Part shown: in pieces, positions 23,877-33,600 of the stretch | Layout: the number at the start of each line of letters is the position of its first letter | Numbering within the stretch: position 1 is the stretch's first letter | NCBI GenBank assembly: GCA_944368925.1 | Contig: CALVXG010000018.1 | Span: 1 to 42,749, forward strand | From: an uncultured Clostridia bacterium | Lineage (GTDB): Bacteria; Bacillota; Clostridia; Christensenellales; Borkfalkiaceae | Reading direction: 5' to 3' | DNA length: 42,749 nucleotides | Position numbers and translations under genes: made by a program | The notes under the pieces: generated by a model | Databases searched by the model: none | Told to the model about the DNA's origin: nothing | What the model saw: only the letters and a program-made list of their open reading frames with translations

Positions 23877-25046
23877 TTACCTCTTCATTTTCGGGTCGAA
23901 CGCGTCGCGCAGACCGTCTCCCACAAAGTTGAACGCGAGCACGGCCAAAACAATGCAGATGCCGACGGGGATCCACTGGTTCGGATACTGCCCCCAATAG
24001 GACACTTCGCTGGTGAGCACGTTGATCATGTTGCCCCACGTAGCAAAATCCTGCGGCACGCCCAGCCCCAAAAAGCCCAGCGTCGCTTCGGTAAGGATAA
24101 TGCCGCCCAAGCCCAGCGTCATCGACACGATCAGCTGCGGCAGCACGTTCGGCAAAAGATGCTTGAACAGCTTCCGCCATAAACTCAGACCCGTACACTC
24201 CGCCGCCATCATGTATTCCTGCTCTCGCAGATACAAGATCTGCCCGCGCACCATTCTGGCGACCCCCGCCCATCCGATGAGCGTCAGCATCGCCATCATT
24301 ATGTATAGCTTCGCCATGTCTCCCACGCTGTTCGCATCCAGCATGTAACTTATGATCAGCATGATCGGCAGCGTCGGTATACAGTTGAATATATCGACGA
24401 TTCGCATGATCAGCATGTCTACCCACTTCCCGAAATACCCCGCCAGGCCGCCTAACAACACGCCCAGCAGCGTTTCGAGTATGACGACGACAAACCCCAG
24501 CGTCAGCGAAATCCTTCCGCCGTACATGAGACGCGAAAAGACGTCGTATCCGTTTTTATCCGTCCCGAGAAGATGCGTGGACGATATAGGCCCGTCAAAA
24601 TTGAAAACATTGTGCGTCGCCGAATATTCGTACGCCGTCTGCATCTCTCCGTTCTCGTCCTGATACTCGAACGGACGGTTGATCTCGACCAGCTTGCCCT
24701 GCGTACGGTCCACTTCGTCCTGCCCCCATACCGAGGGCGTCACATACTGCAACAACGGCCCCAAAAAGGAGAAAACAAATAAAAAGATAAGGGTGACAAG
24801 CCCGATCAGCGACAGCTTCGAACGGAAAAAACGCCGCGCTACGACAGCCCCCGGAGAAAGAGTCTTTACCCTGTCTTCCAGGCGCTCCTCTTCCTCTTTG
24901 GCTACCGCCTCGATCCCCGCCGCCGCGGTCTCGGCCATCTCCTCTGCTGTGTTGTTGATCGGCTGCCCCGTCAGCTGTTCGGCAGACAGATTATCAAATT
25001 CCGGCTGCCCGGACATCTCTTCCGGCAGTTTGTTTTTCTTTTCCAC
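23877..25046 (-). CDS. oppC: Oligopeptide ABC transporter permease OppC
   Basis: 389 aa. An acidic cytoplasmic N-terminal region of about 80 residues precedes the first membrane helix (LIGLVTLIFLFVFSFLGPLL). The family segment LLGTDKNGYDVFSRLMYG follows the extracellular part, then several helices and the EAA loop (EYMMAAECTGLSLWRKLFKH) that docks onto OppD/OppF. It forms the membrane channel with OppB. The gene ends 10 bp before oppD and starts 16 bp after oppB. Confidence 0.95.
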   Translation of the reverse strand: MEKKNKLPEEMSGQPEFDNLSAEQLTGQPINNTAEEMAETAAAGIEAVAKEEEERLEDRVKTLSPGAVVARRFFRSKLSLIGLVTLIFLFVFSFLGPLLQYVTPSVWGQDEVDRTQGKLVEINRPFEYQDENGEMQTAYEYSATHNVFNFDGPISSTHLLGTDKNGYDVFSRLMYGGRISLTLGFVVVILETLLGVLLGGLAGYFGKWVDMLIMRIVDIFNCIPTLPIMLIISYMLDANSVGDMAKLYIMMAMLTLIGWAGVARMVRGQILYLREQEYMMAAECTGLSLWRKLFKHLLPNVLPQLIVSMTLGLGGIILTEATLGFLGLGVPQDFATWGNMINVLTSEVSYWGQYPNQWIPVGICIVLAVLAFNFVGDGLRDAFDPKMKR

Positions 25047-25061
25047 TTTCTCTCTCCCTGC

Positions 25062-26057
25062 TTATTTCGTGATTTTAACGCGCGGATCGACAATCGCATA
25101 CATCAGGTCCGCAAGCAGCGTACCGATCACCGTAAGAATGGCAAGAAACATATTGTATCCCATGATAAACGGCACATCGCCCGCTTTGAGCGCTTCGTAC
25201 GCCTTTAACCCGATTCCGGGTATGGCAAACATCTGCTCCGTGATCATGGCACCGCTGAACAGCCCCGGCAACGTCCCCGCAAGCAGCGTAACCAGCGGGA
25301 TCAGCGTGTTGCGGAAAGCATGCTTATAGATGACCTTCCGCTCCCCGAGCCCCTTCGCACGCGCCGTGCGGATATAGTCGGCATTCAGAACTTCCAGCGT
25401 ATTCGTGCGCGTATAACGCATGAGCGACCCCACCGAAAGGAAGACCATGATGAATACGGGCAGAACAAGATGCCAGATCCTGTCCCAGAACCGCGTCCAA
25501 TCTCCCGTGCCGATGGGCAGGTTGCTCTCCAACCCGTTGACGGGGAACCAGCCGAGCTGCACCGAGAAAAACTGAATGCAGATCGCCGCAAAGAAGAACG
25601 TCGGCAGAGCGGTGCCGATCATCGTCAGCACGCTCGCCGTGTAGTCCACTACGCCGTATTGCTTGGTCGCCGCCTTGACGCCCAGAGGGATCGCAATCAG
25701 AAATTCGAGGATCAGCGCCACAAACGCGATCTCAAACGAAATCCCCATGTTCTCCGTAATGATCGTGCTTACCTTGTCCGAATACTTGAACGAGTTGCCA
25801 AGATCGCCCCGAAGCACGTTCCCGAACCACAGGAAGTATCCCTTCATGATCCCCCCGAACGAGGTATCCGCCAATCCGTATATCTCTTTGAGACGGTTGA
25901 ATTCGTCCCGCGTCATCTGCCCGTTCAAAACCATGCTCTCAAACTGGTTGGTAACAAAGTCCACAGGCATCATGCGCACGAGCGAATATATAATGATGGA
26001 TACCCCGATCAGAATCACAAAGGCAAGCAATAGCCTTTTTACGATATATTTGACCAT
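25062..26057 (-). CDS. oppB: Oligopeptide ABC transporter permease OppB
   Basis: 331 aa, a typical length. The N-terminal helix (YIVKRLLLAFVILIGVSIII) and about five further hydrophobic segments are seen. The EAA loop reads DYIRTARAKGLGERKVIYKH, the ATPase-docking motif, and the C-terminus ends in the usual VDPRVKI. It pairs with OppC to form the channel. It lies 24 bp after the oppA stop. Confidence 0.95.
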   Translation of the reverse strand: MVKYIVKRLLLAFVILIGVSIIIYSLVRMMPVDFVTNQFESMVLNGQMTRDEFNRLKEIYGLADTSFGGIMKGYFLWFGNVLRGDLGNSFKYSDKVSTIITENMGISFEIAFVALILEFLIAIPLGVKAATKQYGVVDYTASVLTMIGTALPTFFFAAICIQFFSVQLGWFPVNGLESNLPIGTGDWTRFWDRIWHLVLPVFIMVFLSVGSLMRYTRTNTLEVLNADYIRTARAKGLGERKVIYKHAFRNTLIPLVTLLAGTLPGLFSGAMITEQMFAIPGIGLKAYEALKAGDVPFIMGYNMFLAILTVIGTLLADLMYAIVDPRVKITK

Positions 26058-26080
26058 AATTTTCCTTTATGCGGCAAACG

Positions 26081-28804
26081 TCAGTCAACGTAGCCGACTT
26101 CCCAGATCTTCGAGAAAATCCCGTCAAATGCGGTAGGAGACTGGTTCAGCGTAGACGAGTCGATCTTCGTGTTGTTGTAAACGGTAAGATCGTTTCTCTG
26201 ATAAGTAGGCATTTCCACCGCCAGCTCCATGACCATGTCCAAAGCCTTGGCGTAAATCTCCGAACGAGCATCCTCGTTGATGACCGCACGCGCGGCATCG
26301 ATCAGATCGGAAAGCTCTCCGATCAGACCCCATTCATAGGAGTACTTCGTCTTGTCCTGCTTGATCGCATTGTAACCCCAGTTGAGCGTGCTGCCCGCCG
26401 TGGAATCTTTGTGATAAACCTGATACATATCCGGGTCGATCGTGCTCGACCATGCCGCCGCCCAAACGGTAAGTTCGCCGCGGCTGAGCTTGCTCAACGC
26501 GTACGGATCGTTCTTGACGTCGATCTCGAACCCGATGCTCTCCAGCACCGTCTCCGCGTTCTTGAACATCTGCCATGCAGGGTGATCGTTCGATTCGCCC
26601 GCTACCGTGAAGGTGATCTTGCTCAAAGGATTGCCGTCCGGATCTTTCTGCACCTTGCCGCCGCTCACCTGGTATCCGTGATTCTGAAGCATCAGCAGAA
26701 TGGACTGGCCGGACGCATCGTATTCGTAGTCCACCACTTCGCCCTGCGGCGTCGTATAGGTATAAGGCCTGCCCGCATCTTCGTTCTTCGGATATGCCCA
26801 CGATTCCATCGACATCGGACGATAGATCCGATCGCACAGTCCTCCGATATAATACCCTTCGCTGATGATCTTGGTGTTCATCGCCTTCATGATGGCACGG
26901 CGCATCCACACATCGGGAATTTTGCCCGCATTGATACCGACATAACCGTAACCGTTGGTACGTACCGTCTTGCCGGAAAGATAGCTCAGCGAATTGAGAC
27001 GGTTCATGTTCGCCGACGTCGCGTTCGGCGTGCCGACATCGATTTCGCCCTCCTGCAGAGAGTCGAGCAGGAAGTTCGCGTTTACGATCCTGTATTGCAG
27101 ATATTTGATCTTCGCATTCTGGATCACGCCGCCTTCGACGCCGTCTACCAGATCAAAATAAGTGTTGCGCTCGTAATAAATACGGTTGTTGCGCGAGAAC
27201 TGGTTCGCCTTCGGATAGGTCAGATCGCCCAGACCGCCGTCCTGGCTCGCCTTGTACGCGCCCGCTCCCACGGGAACGTGCAGCTTTTCGGTCTCTTTGA
27301 GAACGTCGTTCATGAAGTCCGGACTGTTGTAGATCACGCCGAAATTGTTGTTGACGTTCCATTCGCCTTCGTCGCCCGCACCTTCATACGAATAGTAATG
27401 CAGAGGCGCAACGCTGAACGCAAAGTTCCAGATCGCCTTCGGGTCGACTTTGTTGATCTTGATCGTGAGTACGTCGTATTCGCCGTCCAGATTGTACGTC
27501 TTCCCTTCAATGTTGCTGAAAGAGGTCACGCGCGAGGTCGTAATGCCCGAAACCGAACGCACTTTGTTTTCACCCATCGCTTCGTTGATCAGTTTGGAAC
27601 GCTCGTCCGTCGTGATCTCGTTGAGAAGGGTCGTCGTGCTGGCGCTGTACTGGATCGTGTTCGCAAGCGTGTCGCCCGCGTTCGCATAGTCCACTTCGCC
27701 GTTTTCGTCGATGCTCGCCGTGAACGCCAGAACATAATCGATCGCGTATTCGCGCTTCGCATTGGCACGCTTGGCCGTCTCGTCCGCTCCTTCCGCATTC
27801 TGCCAGTTCGCATCGGCATAGCTCTCGATCGCGTCTTTGTAGTCTTTATAGTTGTTGTAGCCCAGCGTCGGATCGTCCGTGAAGTTGAAGGTGTAACGGC
27901 CTTCGCTGTCCTTCGGAAGACGCCTGCCGCTCGAATCCATCGCCACGTCGATCAGACCGTACATATAATAGAAACTCTGCCAGTATTCGCCGTCTTCATA
28001 GGCATACGATTTTTGATCTTCTTCGAAAGACGCCATCGCGGAATCGTAGTCGTTCTGCACTTCCTGAATGTACAGAGGCAGGAAGAATTCGATGTCGCCG
28101 CGGATATCGTCCACGTGTTTGTCCGCTTCGAGACTGTACTGCTGTTTCTGCACTGTGGTCAGCTCTTCATACTTCCCGCTGGGCGTGTCCGCCAGAAGCG
28201 ACTGGTTCACCAGCCACTGCGATATGTATTTCAGACGCTGCTGCGCCGCCGCCGTCGCGTTCTCTTCCAGGGAATCGCCCGCCGCTTCGTCGCTCGAACC
28301 CGTCCTGTATTCGTTCAGACCCACGATGTCCGTCGAATAAATGGTCGCGTTACCGGTATAGGAAGGATCCAGATAGACGTACAGGTTGAAGAGCACGTCC
28401 TTGATCGTCAGATCGACACCGTCGGAAAATTTGATGCCGTTCTTGATCAGAAAATCATACCTCGTAAACGCCGCATCCGCCGCACTCGCGTTGGAAATTT
28501 CGTTGTTGTTGCTATCGAGATAGGTGATGTCCAGATCTTTCACGACGCAGGCCTTGTCATCGCCGTAGGCATAGTTCTTGCCCTCCGACGTGAGCATGCC
28601 CAGCTGCGTCATGCCCGCGATCTCCGAGTCGTTCGCAGACGTGGAAAAGAACGGACTGAACACGCCGTCCGTGCTGTCCATGCCGAACACCAAAGGTTCT
28701 GTTTCTTCGCGTTCGCTGGAAACATAAATATTGCTTTTGTTGCAGCCCGCCAGCAGGGAAAGCATGAACAGAGCCGCAAGCAAAACAGCCGTTAGTTTTT
28801 TCAT
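26081..28804 (-). CDS. oppA: Oligopeptide-binding lipoprotein OppA, unusually large
   Basis: 907 aa. The start at 28804 follows GAGGTG; an upstream in-frame ATG lacks such a site. A lipoprotein signal ends in LLAGC with Cys21 as the lipid-modified residue. The SBP_bac_5 fold is recognised from TEPLVFGMDSTDGVFSPFF near the N-terminus, NGIKFSDGVDLTIKDV, the mid-protein VGAGAYKAS and C-terminal WAAAWSSTIDPDMYQVYH. The usual family length is about 540-600. The extra sequence is largely a charged, helix-prone stretch at about residues 165-400. It captures peptides outside the membrane and delivers them to OppB/OppC. It is the first opp gene and follows the 416-aa lipoprotein gene by 148 bp. Confidence 0.93.
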   Translation of the reverse strand: MKKLTAVLLAALFMLSLLAGCNKSNIYVSSEREETEPLVFGMDSTDGVFSPFFSTSANDSEIAGMTQLGMLTSEGKNYAYGDDKACVVKDLDITYLDSNNNEISNASAADAAFTRYDFLIKNGIKFSDGVDLTIKDVLFNLYVYLDPSYTGNATIYSTDIVGLNEYRTGSSDEAAGDSLEENATAAAQQRLKYISQWLVNQSLLADTPSGKYEELTTVQKQQYSLEADKHVDDIRGDIEFFLPLYIQEVQNDYDSAMASFEEDQKSYAYEDGEYWQSFYYMYGLIDVAMDSSGRRLPKDSEGRYTFNFTDDPTLGYNNYKDYKDAIESYADANWQNAEGADETAKRANAKREYAIDYVLAFTASIDENGEVDYANAGDTLANTIQYSASTTTLLNEITTDERSKLINEAMGENKVRSVSGITTSRVTSFSNIEGKTYNLDGEYDVLTIKINKVDPKAIWNFAFSVAPLHYYSYEGAGDEGEWNVNNNFGVIYNSPDFMNDVLKETEKLHVPVGAGAYKASQDGGLGDLTYPKANQFSRNNRIYYERNTYFDLVDGVEGGVIQNAKIKYLQYRIVNANFLLDSLQEGEIDVGTPNATSANMNRLNSLSYLSGKTVRTNGYGYVGINAGKIPDVWMRRAIMKAMNTKIISEGYYIGGLCDRIYRPMSMESWAYPKNEDAGRPYTYTTPQGEVVDYEYDASGQSILLMLQNHGYQVSGGKVQKDPDGNPLSKITFTVAGESNDHPAWQMFKNAETVLESIGFEIDVKNDPYALSKLSRGELTVWAAAWSSTIDPDMYQVYHKDSTAGSTLNWGYNAIKQDKTKYSYEWGLIGELSDLIDAARAVINEDARSEIYAKALDMVMELAVEMPTYQRNDLTVYNNTKIDSSTLNQSPTAFDGIFSKIWEVGYVD

Positions 28805-28952
28805 TCGCGCACCTCTCAAAATATTTTTTGGTTTTTCGGGCCCAGGCCCGGATCTTGGTTATTGCCGACTTCAAACGCCTTCGGGCGCTGCCCGCAGACG
28901 GAATTTTTTTCTGCCGATTTTCGGGCCATACCCGCTCGGCCGCACCGCACTG

Positions 28953-30203
28953 CTATGCGGAAGCTGTCCCTTCGTCCTCTTCGGGCAGGATCACGACGGA
29001 AATCGCCTGGCTGCCGTCTCCGGGCGTGAATACCGCGCCCTCTGCGGCCAGACCGAATACGCCGTAATAGCTCCCCTCCCCTGCCGACACGCCGATCTGC
29101 GTGGCGGTATTGACGCGCTCCGCGCGTACGGAACAATTTTCGAACGTAATATTTTCAAAACGCGAAAGATCGAGCGCCGACGCGTCGCCGCAGAGGAACC
29201 CGACGTTGAACGAAGTGTCCACACCCGCGATACGGTTTGTCAGCGTGACGTTGTACGCCGCGTCACGGAAGGTAATGTTGCGCACACACCCGTTGCCGCG
29301 GAACGAGAACAGCCCCTTCGAGCGCTCCGTGCCGCCCTGACGGTCTTCCGTCACGAAATTGTAGATGGCATGGCCGTTGCCGTCGAAAATGCCTTCGTAG
29401 TTGACCACCGGCCCAAATGCCTTGCCGCCCATGTTGATATCCGCATCCAAAATGTAATTGTTCTGCGAGCTGACAACTTCCAGCTGGTCAACCGTGGTGA
29501 TGATCTTCCAGATGCCCGTCAGCCATTCCACATAGACGGTGATCTGCGGCGTCTCGTCCGAAAGCACCATCTGCGACCAATCGCCCGATTCGCGCAGACG
29601 GATCTTTTCCCCGCCTTCGCCCAGACGATAATAATAATAGAAAGTATGCAGAGTCCACTCCGGCGCAAGACCCGGCTGCGAAACAGGGCCTTCCTCCGTG
29701 TAGTTACTGTATACTACGTTTTCCACACCCGCGGCCCGCGCTTCTTCGCCGACGTCGATGATCAGCGAATAGTTTTCCTTCCACAGCGCAACAAGATAGA
29801 GCTTGCTGCCGTCCTCCGCAGGAAGACGGTCCGTACCGAAATCCCACGGTTCGCTCTGCAGGATAATTTCACTGTTTTCATCCTTGCGCGGTTCGCCGTT
29901 TTCGTCGAGCTCCGCAGGATACCACGCCACAACGTGATAGTTGTCACGCGTGGGCGCAATAAATTGCGAACTCTGCGCACCGCCCGGTTCCATGATCGTC
30001 ACGGACGGCTGATATTTGAAAGTCCTTACGCCTGTCGTGTCGGCATTGCTGAAACGGCCTCCGTTTGCGTCGTATACAACGAGGGCGGTATAACCGTTTT
30101 CCTCGGGCCTGTAAAATGTGGTACAAGCCGCCATCACGGCACAAAGAAATACCACGATCAGTACACACAATAAGAACTTTGTTTTCGAAATTTGTAAATG
30201 CAT
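28953..30203 (-). CDS. Putative lipoprotein with a beta-helix-like (GLUG-type) region
   Basis: 416 aa. The start is MHLQISKTK at 30203 with GAGGG just upstream. The signal peptide ends in a lipobox, VMAAC, with Cys27. The N-terminal half contains a beta-rich module (YTALVVYDANGGRFSNADT, an InlB-repeat-like opening) and aromatic stretches such as WTLHTFYYYYRLG. The C-terminal half has FDGNGHAIYNFV and repeated NITF strands, as in GLUG or pectate-lyase-like parallel beta-helices. No catalytic residues could be assigned. It would sit on the outer membrane face. It lies between the 90-aa membrane protein (8 bp away) and oppA, probably in the same transcript, so a role in surface binding or in the uptake complex is plausible but unproven. 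Confidence 0.75.
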   Translation of the reverse strand: MHLQISKTKFLLCVLIVVFLCAVMAACTTFYRPEENGYTALVVYDANGGRFSNADTTGVRTFKYQPSVTIMEPGGAQSSQFIAPTRDNYHVVAWYPAELDENGEPRKDENSEIILQSEPWDFGTDRLPAEDGSKLYLVALWKENYSLIIDVGEEARAAGVENVVYSNYTEEGPVSQPGLAPEWTLHTFYYYYRLGEGGEKIRLRESGDWSQMVLSDETPQITVYVEWLTGIWKIITTVDQLEVVSSQNNYILDADINMGGKAFGPVVNYEGIFDGNGHAIYNFVTEDRQGGTERSKGLFSFRGNGCVRNITFRDAAYNVTLTNRIAGVDTSFNVGFLCGDASALDLSRFENITFENCSVRAERVNTATQIGVSAGEGSYYGVFGLAAEGAVFTPGDGSQAISVVILPEEDEGTASA

Positions 30204-30211
30204 AGGTTCCC

Positions 30212-30484
30212 TCAATGAAGCAGCCACAGCCGAAGTAAAAAGTACATCAGGGCAAAAGCCGCCAATATGCACAGAAACGCCGGAAGCATTGCAAGATACT
30301 GCCCCGCCACCGCCGCACGAAATTCTTTTTTGTCGACCTTACTGTCCTCTCTCTTCTTCTTGTTTCGGTTCTTCTCACCGAAATACCCCCGCAACCCGCG
30401 GTTCCACGGCATCCAGTCGCCGGACATGTTCGTTATGGTACGTCCGTCGTCACAGAGATCGGCTTCTCTTTTCTTTTTTGACAT
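30212..30484 (-). CDS. Small single-pass membrane protein with a DWMPWNRGLRGYFG motif
   Basis: 90 aa. Two ATGs are close together; the one at 30484 is chosen because AAGGG is then 6 nt away. A basic cytoplasmic-type N-terminal part contains the striking segment DWMPWNRGLRGYFG at residues 23-36, then a lysine/arginine-rich linker and a hydrophobic C-terminal helix at about 62-88. No known family is recognised. The tryptophan- and glycine-rich motif and the start position of the operon point to a real gene rather than a chance frame. Its function is unknown; a membrane-associated partner of the secreted lipoproteins or of the importer is possible. Confidence 0.65.
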   Translation of the reverse strand: MSKKKREADLCDDGRTITNMSGDWMPWNRGLRGYFGEKNRNKKKREDSKVDKKEFRAAVAGQYLAMLPAFLCILAAFALMYFLLRLWLLH

Positions 30485-30547
30485 CGTCATCCCTTTGCCG
30501 GGCGCCTCAGGCGCGCCTTACCCGTTCTTTTTGTTAAAATATTTTAA

Positions 30548-30590
30548 GCGGCACTTTCACCTCCGCGAAAAATTCGCGGAGGTGAGCCGC
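30548..30590 (-). terminator. Hairpin after the 1674-aa lipoprotein gene (probable terminator)
   Basis: CACCTCCGCGAA (30558-30569) pairs with TTCGCGGAGGTG (30573-30584), extended by GCGGC/GCCGC. On the minus strand an AT-rich run TTAAAATATTTTAA follows. It lies 25 nt after the stop and would partly separate this gene from the 90-aa gene. Confidence 0.55.
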
Positions 30591-30614
30591 CATTGCGTTA
30601 TAACGCTTGCCGCT

Positions 30615-33600
30615 TTATGCAGCAGCTTTCACTTCGAGGTTCATGACCCCGTCTTCCACCGTAACCGTATACGTCGTGCCCTCGCACACAAACTCAACGG
30701 ACTGCATGCTGTCGCTGTACTTCGTCTTCGTCTCGCAGGCTTTTCCGTCATACGTCACAACGATCGTTTGCGATATATTCGTGGGAATACCGTCGTCGTC
30801 TTCGCTCGTCGCATCCATACGAATGGAAAGCTCTTTACCGTCTTCCGTCGTGAACGTATCGAAGAATCTCGCCGGGTTCATGTAAGACGAACTGTAGATG
30901 AGCACATACTCGATATATTCATCCGCGTTTTGGTTCAGATAAAGCTGATAAGACATACCGCCGTCCGTCAAGGAAATATATGCCCCGCTCTCGCTGAGCG
31001 TGCCGACCGCCGTGTCGTCCATATCGCCCGAGAAAACTACGTTGTACGTTCTCGCCGCGGGATCCAACAGAGAGACCTCCACCGTGATATCATCGTACCA
31101 GGTATAGTACGAGTTGTATACGTAGCCCTCCCCGACAAACTGCATGACAGACTCGGGAACTGTTTCCACCGTGAAGGCCAACGTTCCGTCTTCTACCGCA
31201 AAGTTGAAGACGTAATAGGTCTCACCGATCTGCAGAGAGAATGCCGACGTGTTGAAATCGGGTTTGATCGCAACCGCTTCGTTTTCACTGTATTTAGCCG
31301 TGTAGGAAACAGTGTCGCCGCTTACCGTGCGCTCGATGACGAGCGTTTCGCCGCCTGCGACCTGGAACTCACCGTTAAACAGGTATTCCGACTCAAAGTA
31401 AAGCGCGAAGGAACCGTCTGCCTGTTTTTCAAGATACAGCGTGATGCTCGTACCGTCCGTACCGTTACCGGTCAGTTTGTACAGAGTTGCGCTCACGCGC
31501 TCCGCCTGCGCACGGTTAAGTTTGCACGTATCTTCGAAGGTGTAGATATTGTCGAAATAGAAGCCGAGTTCCGCTTTGCCGCTTGCCGCATCGAAGCCGC
31601 TGAAACGAACATCGATCTTCATGTCGTCAAAGTTGCTGCCGTACGCCCCTTCATTGTCCGCGCCGAGGAAGTCGCTGCCTTCGGGCAGAACGTCCGCATA
31701 CAGCTTGCCCGCAGCAAGATCATACGCATAGCTCTGATCCGCCGTCACAAAGATGAGAACGCCTTCGGAATAAATGTACTGCGCATACGTGATCGCCGCG
31801 CCGCCGTACGTCGCGCCCGTCAGATCAAACTTCAGAGCGTAGCCGTTGGATTCATCCGCAAAATCATAGTCAAGGGTGACAGGCAGAACGAGAGCCGCGT
31901 CTCCCAACGTGTTGGTGTAGTCTGCCGCAAAGAAGAAATCATATTCGTCCTGCGTATACAGAGCAACATAAGGACGGGTGCTGCTGTTGAATACGCCGAT
32001 GTACTCTGTGCCGCCCTGCGTGAAGGTGAACAGCTGGCCTCCGGCAACAGCCTCAAACGTGCCGTTCACCGCTTCGCCGTCAACTTTGACCTGCAAAACA
32101 GCTTCCGGTGCATCGTTCACAACGATCGCTACCTCAACGGTGTGTCCGTCAAAGAGCACGGACGTTCCGTTGTAATCATACCACCATCCGTCGTATACGA
32201 GCACCGGCAGTACCGCCGCCGTATCGGCATCTTCGTTCGGCGACAGATAGTACTCCGTTCCGCCGAGCGTAGCGGAGAACACCGAACCGTACGAATAAAC
32301 AAGCGTCATCTGCACCGTCTCGCCGCCGTAGCGCACGTTGATGGCAGGCATCAGTTCCGTGCTTGCGGGTTTCTCGGTAACACCGAGTTCGATGCTGAGC
32401 GTTTCGCCCTTGAACGTCTCTTCGCAGAGAATCTTGACAAATTTATCCTGCACCGCAAGATAAGGCAGGCGCGCCGCCGTCGCTCCGTCCGTGTTGCGGA
32501 TCAGATACGCATGGTCGCCGTAAGCATAATACACGACAGGCGTGATCTCTCCGTTGTAAACGGTCAGATAATCCAGATATTCGTCGTCATAGCTGTCCGC
32601 CGTGGAATCAAAGGTGATCGTCGTACCCGAAGCAGTTCCCGTGTAGACCGTGTAATCTCCGTTGAAAGCCTCGAGCGAGAAGGAAGGTACGCGGTTATAG
32701 GTCACGCCGTCGTATACGAGCGTGGATCCGTCCGCCGTGTTGGTAAACACAGCTTCTTTGCCGCCGACCGTCATCGTCGCCGTTCCGTCAGCCATCGTAA
32801 CGCTGAAAGAGTCCGTCGAAGTTTCGTTATAGTAGACCATCGCCGCGCTGAAATAGAACACCTTCGTGCTGTCCTCAGACAGGTACGCACCGCTGAAGTC
32901 AAAGTATGCCGTCGGATAATATTCGATGTTCCAGACGATGCTGTTGCTGAACGTGATGGAAATCGCACTGATATCGAGCGTGTAATGATACATCTTTCCG
33001 TCGGACGCACAGTCAAACTGCGTATACGTTCTCGGGAAATTGAAGAATACTTCCGTGCCGTCGAAAATCGTTTTGCCTTCTGCCGTAAATTCGAACTGAT
33101 CCGCAGAATCAGCCGTGGGTTTGAACTGCGAGCCGTAGATGCCTGCAAATTCGTCCCAAATAAAGACTTTCTCTTCGCTGCCCACGGTGACCTTCCACGC
33201 AGCCTGCGAATAATGCAGAATGCTGAACGTCGCGCCGTCCACGCTGCCCGTAGCCATAAGCACCTTACGGCCGTTGTTGTTTCCGTCATCCACCAGGGAG
33301 TAAACCACACCCTGCACTTGTTTCTTGCTCGTTGTACCCTCTGCTTCGTCATAGACGGAGTAGGTGTAAAGGGTGCCGTCGAAAGAAAGGCTGTCCGAAC
33401 CGTTGATATACGCTTCGTTCGGCGTTCTGCCGTCAGGCTTGCTTGCGATATCGCTGTATACATACATGACGTTATCGACCGTGATGAAACGGTTGTCATC
33501 GTCCCAGGAAATGACCGACTGATCTTCCCCGAAATTGACGGTGACCGTCGTTTTGCCCGCTTCCACGTTGATCACATAGTCGCTCGACTGCGCTCCGTTG

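Noticed and set aside
26069-28795. A 908-aa plus-strand frame opposite oppA
   Set aside because: Same codon-bias shadow; the minus-strand OppA has a lipobox and family motifs.
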